A stretch of 13,842 nt of DNA from Synergistaceae bacterium (GTDB taxonomy: Bacteria > Synergistota > Synergistia > Synergistales > Synergistaceae): the NCBI GenBank assembly GCA_031274115.1, contig JAISQP010000162.1, forward strand, positions 1-13,842, written 5' to 3'. The notes beneath the pieces are model-generated. The model was given only the letters and a program-made list of their open reading frames with translations. It ran no database searches and was not told the DNA's origin. Shown one piece after another: positions 13,103 to 13,842 of this stretch (its first letter is position 1; every line of letters begins with the position of its first letter). The position numbers and the translations under genes were made by a program.

Positions 13103-13768
13103 TCAAGCCATGTAATACTGCTTGATGGGACGGCCTTTTGCCTGATACTTGTTCTTCACGTGGAGCTTGCCTGTATTTACAAGGGCTTCGCAGTACTTGC
13201 GCACGGTAATCCTCGACACGCTCAGCATGCCCGCAATCTCCCCGGCGGACTGCGGCTCGTCGCCTTTTTCTATAAGCTGCAGGACTTTTTCCAACATCTC
13301 GCTGTTTTTGATCGTTCCGGCTATGATGTGCTGATGTCGCTCGCGCGGGAAAAATATCGCGTCGAGCCTCTCCTGTTGAACCGGATACTCGAGAGCCTCG
13401 CCGTAGATGTGCCTGTATCTGAACATCTCGAGAGAGAACCTGAGCCTCTCAGCGGAGATCGGCCTTATGATCATATCCCAAACCCCGAATGAGATGGCCT
13501 CCTGCACCATATCCTTAGACGGGTTGTCCACCAGCATCAGAAGCTTTGCCTTGTGTCCGAACTCGACGAATCTCTGCCACTGGCTGGTGTTGTCCTGCCC
13601 GCCCAGAATTATGAGATCCACAGGGACGACTTTCATCCTTTCGAGCGCATCCTCCACATTATCTACTTTGTCTACGACCAGGTAGTTATCGAAATACCTG
13701 ATCACTTGGCCGACCGAAAAGAACACGACCTGGTCCGATTCGACCATCAGCAGATGAATTGGTTTCAT
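13103..13768 (-). CDS. CitB/DcuR-type response regulator with a degenerate receiver
   Basis: 221 residues. An N-terminal CheY-like receiver (1-115) is joined to a C-terminal winged helix-turn-helix (about 172-217: SAGEIAGMLSVSRITVRKY, then YQAKGRPIKQYY), the arrangement of CitB/DpiA/DcuR regulators. The receiver has lost key residues: where DLILLD should supply the phosphoacceptor Asp it reads DLIILGG (51-57, Gly at 56); the acidic pair is ESD (10-12); and the usual KP is RP (102-103). Phosphorylation at the canonical site is therefore unlikely and it may be constitutive or respond to another signal. No sensor kinase is adjacent. AGAGGTGAT precedes the ATG closely. The gene is convergent with the ProRS-like gene, with 8 bp between stop codons and no visible terminator. 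Its targets are unknown. Confidence 0.88.
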   Translation of the reverse strand: MKPIHLLMVESDQVVFFSVGQVIRYFDNYLVVDKVDNVEDALERMKVVPVDLIILGGQDNTSQWQRFVEFGHKAKLLMLVDNPSKDMVQEAISFGVWDMIIRPISAERLRFSLEMFRYRHIYGEALEYPVQQERLDAIFFPRERHQHIIAGTIKNSEMLEKVLQLIEKGDEPQSAGEIAGMLSVSRITVRKYCEALVNTGKLHVKNKYQAKGRPIKQYYMA

Positions 13769-13842
13769 TGTTAATCACCTCTACTAATGAAATTTTCTTG
13801 TATTTCGATAATATCAACGAATAACAGAAAAGGGAAGGGGAA

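Overview
The window is about 13.8 kb of gene-dense, moderately GC-rich bacterial chromosome. It is dominated by two amino-acid biosynthesis loci, serine and histidine. The pairing of short-form HisG with HisZ, the class V aminotransferase/SerA/histidine-phosphatase set, a PfoR-like membrane protein and a CitB-type regulator suggest an anaerobe, possibly Synergistota or a clostridial relative. That placement is a guess from gene content, not a measurement. I see no mobile elements, CRISPR arrays, tRNAs or rRNAs.

Layout, left to right. (1) The N-terminal part of a Zn/Cd/Pb-type P-type ATPase on the minus strand, cut by the window start, behind a near-consensus promoter. (2) A minus-strand serine operon: class V aminotransferase (SerC role), SerA, and a histidine phosphatase that resembles the metal-independent phosphoserine phosphatases. 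Together these could make the whole 3-phosphoglycerate to serine pathway. (3) A leader of roughly 330 nt in front of that operon, between a TTGACA-N17-TATAAG promoter and the aminotransferase start. (4) A stand-alone PTS_EIIC_2/PfoR-like membrane protein with its own near-consensus promoter and two tandem 15-bp operator-like repeats. (5) A minus-strand histidine operon, hisZ-hisG-hisB-hisA-hisIE, with every junction overlapping. (6) A divergent plus-strand operon: a HAD phosphatase (candidate histidinol-phosphatase), hisC, and a ProRS-derived protein with an intact editing domain and a decayed synthetase core. (7) A convergent CitB/DcuR-type regulator whose receiver domain has lost its phosphoacceptor Asp.

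The most striking signal is in the serine leader. A 39-codon reading frame (4435-4554, minus) starts at GTG behind a strong Shine-Dalgarno. It has nine serine codons, seven of them within eleven codons, and uses all six serine codons. Downstream lies a 10-bp GC-rich hairpin followed by a U-rich stretch, and its 5' arm can alternatively pair over 15 nt (one mismatch) with the serine-codon run. This has the architecture of ribosome-mediated attenuation responding to serine, a class I do not know to be described.

The histidine pathway is nearly complete here (steps 1-4, 6, 7 and a candidate for 8), but hisH, hisF and hisD are absent from the window.
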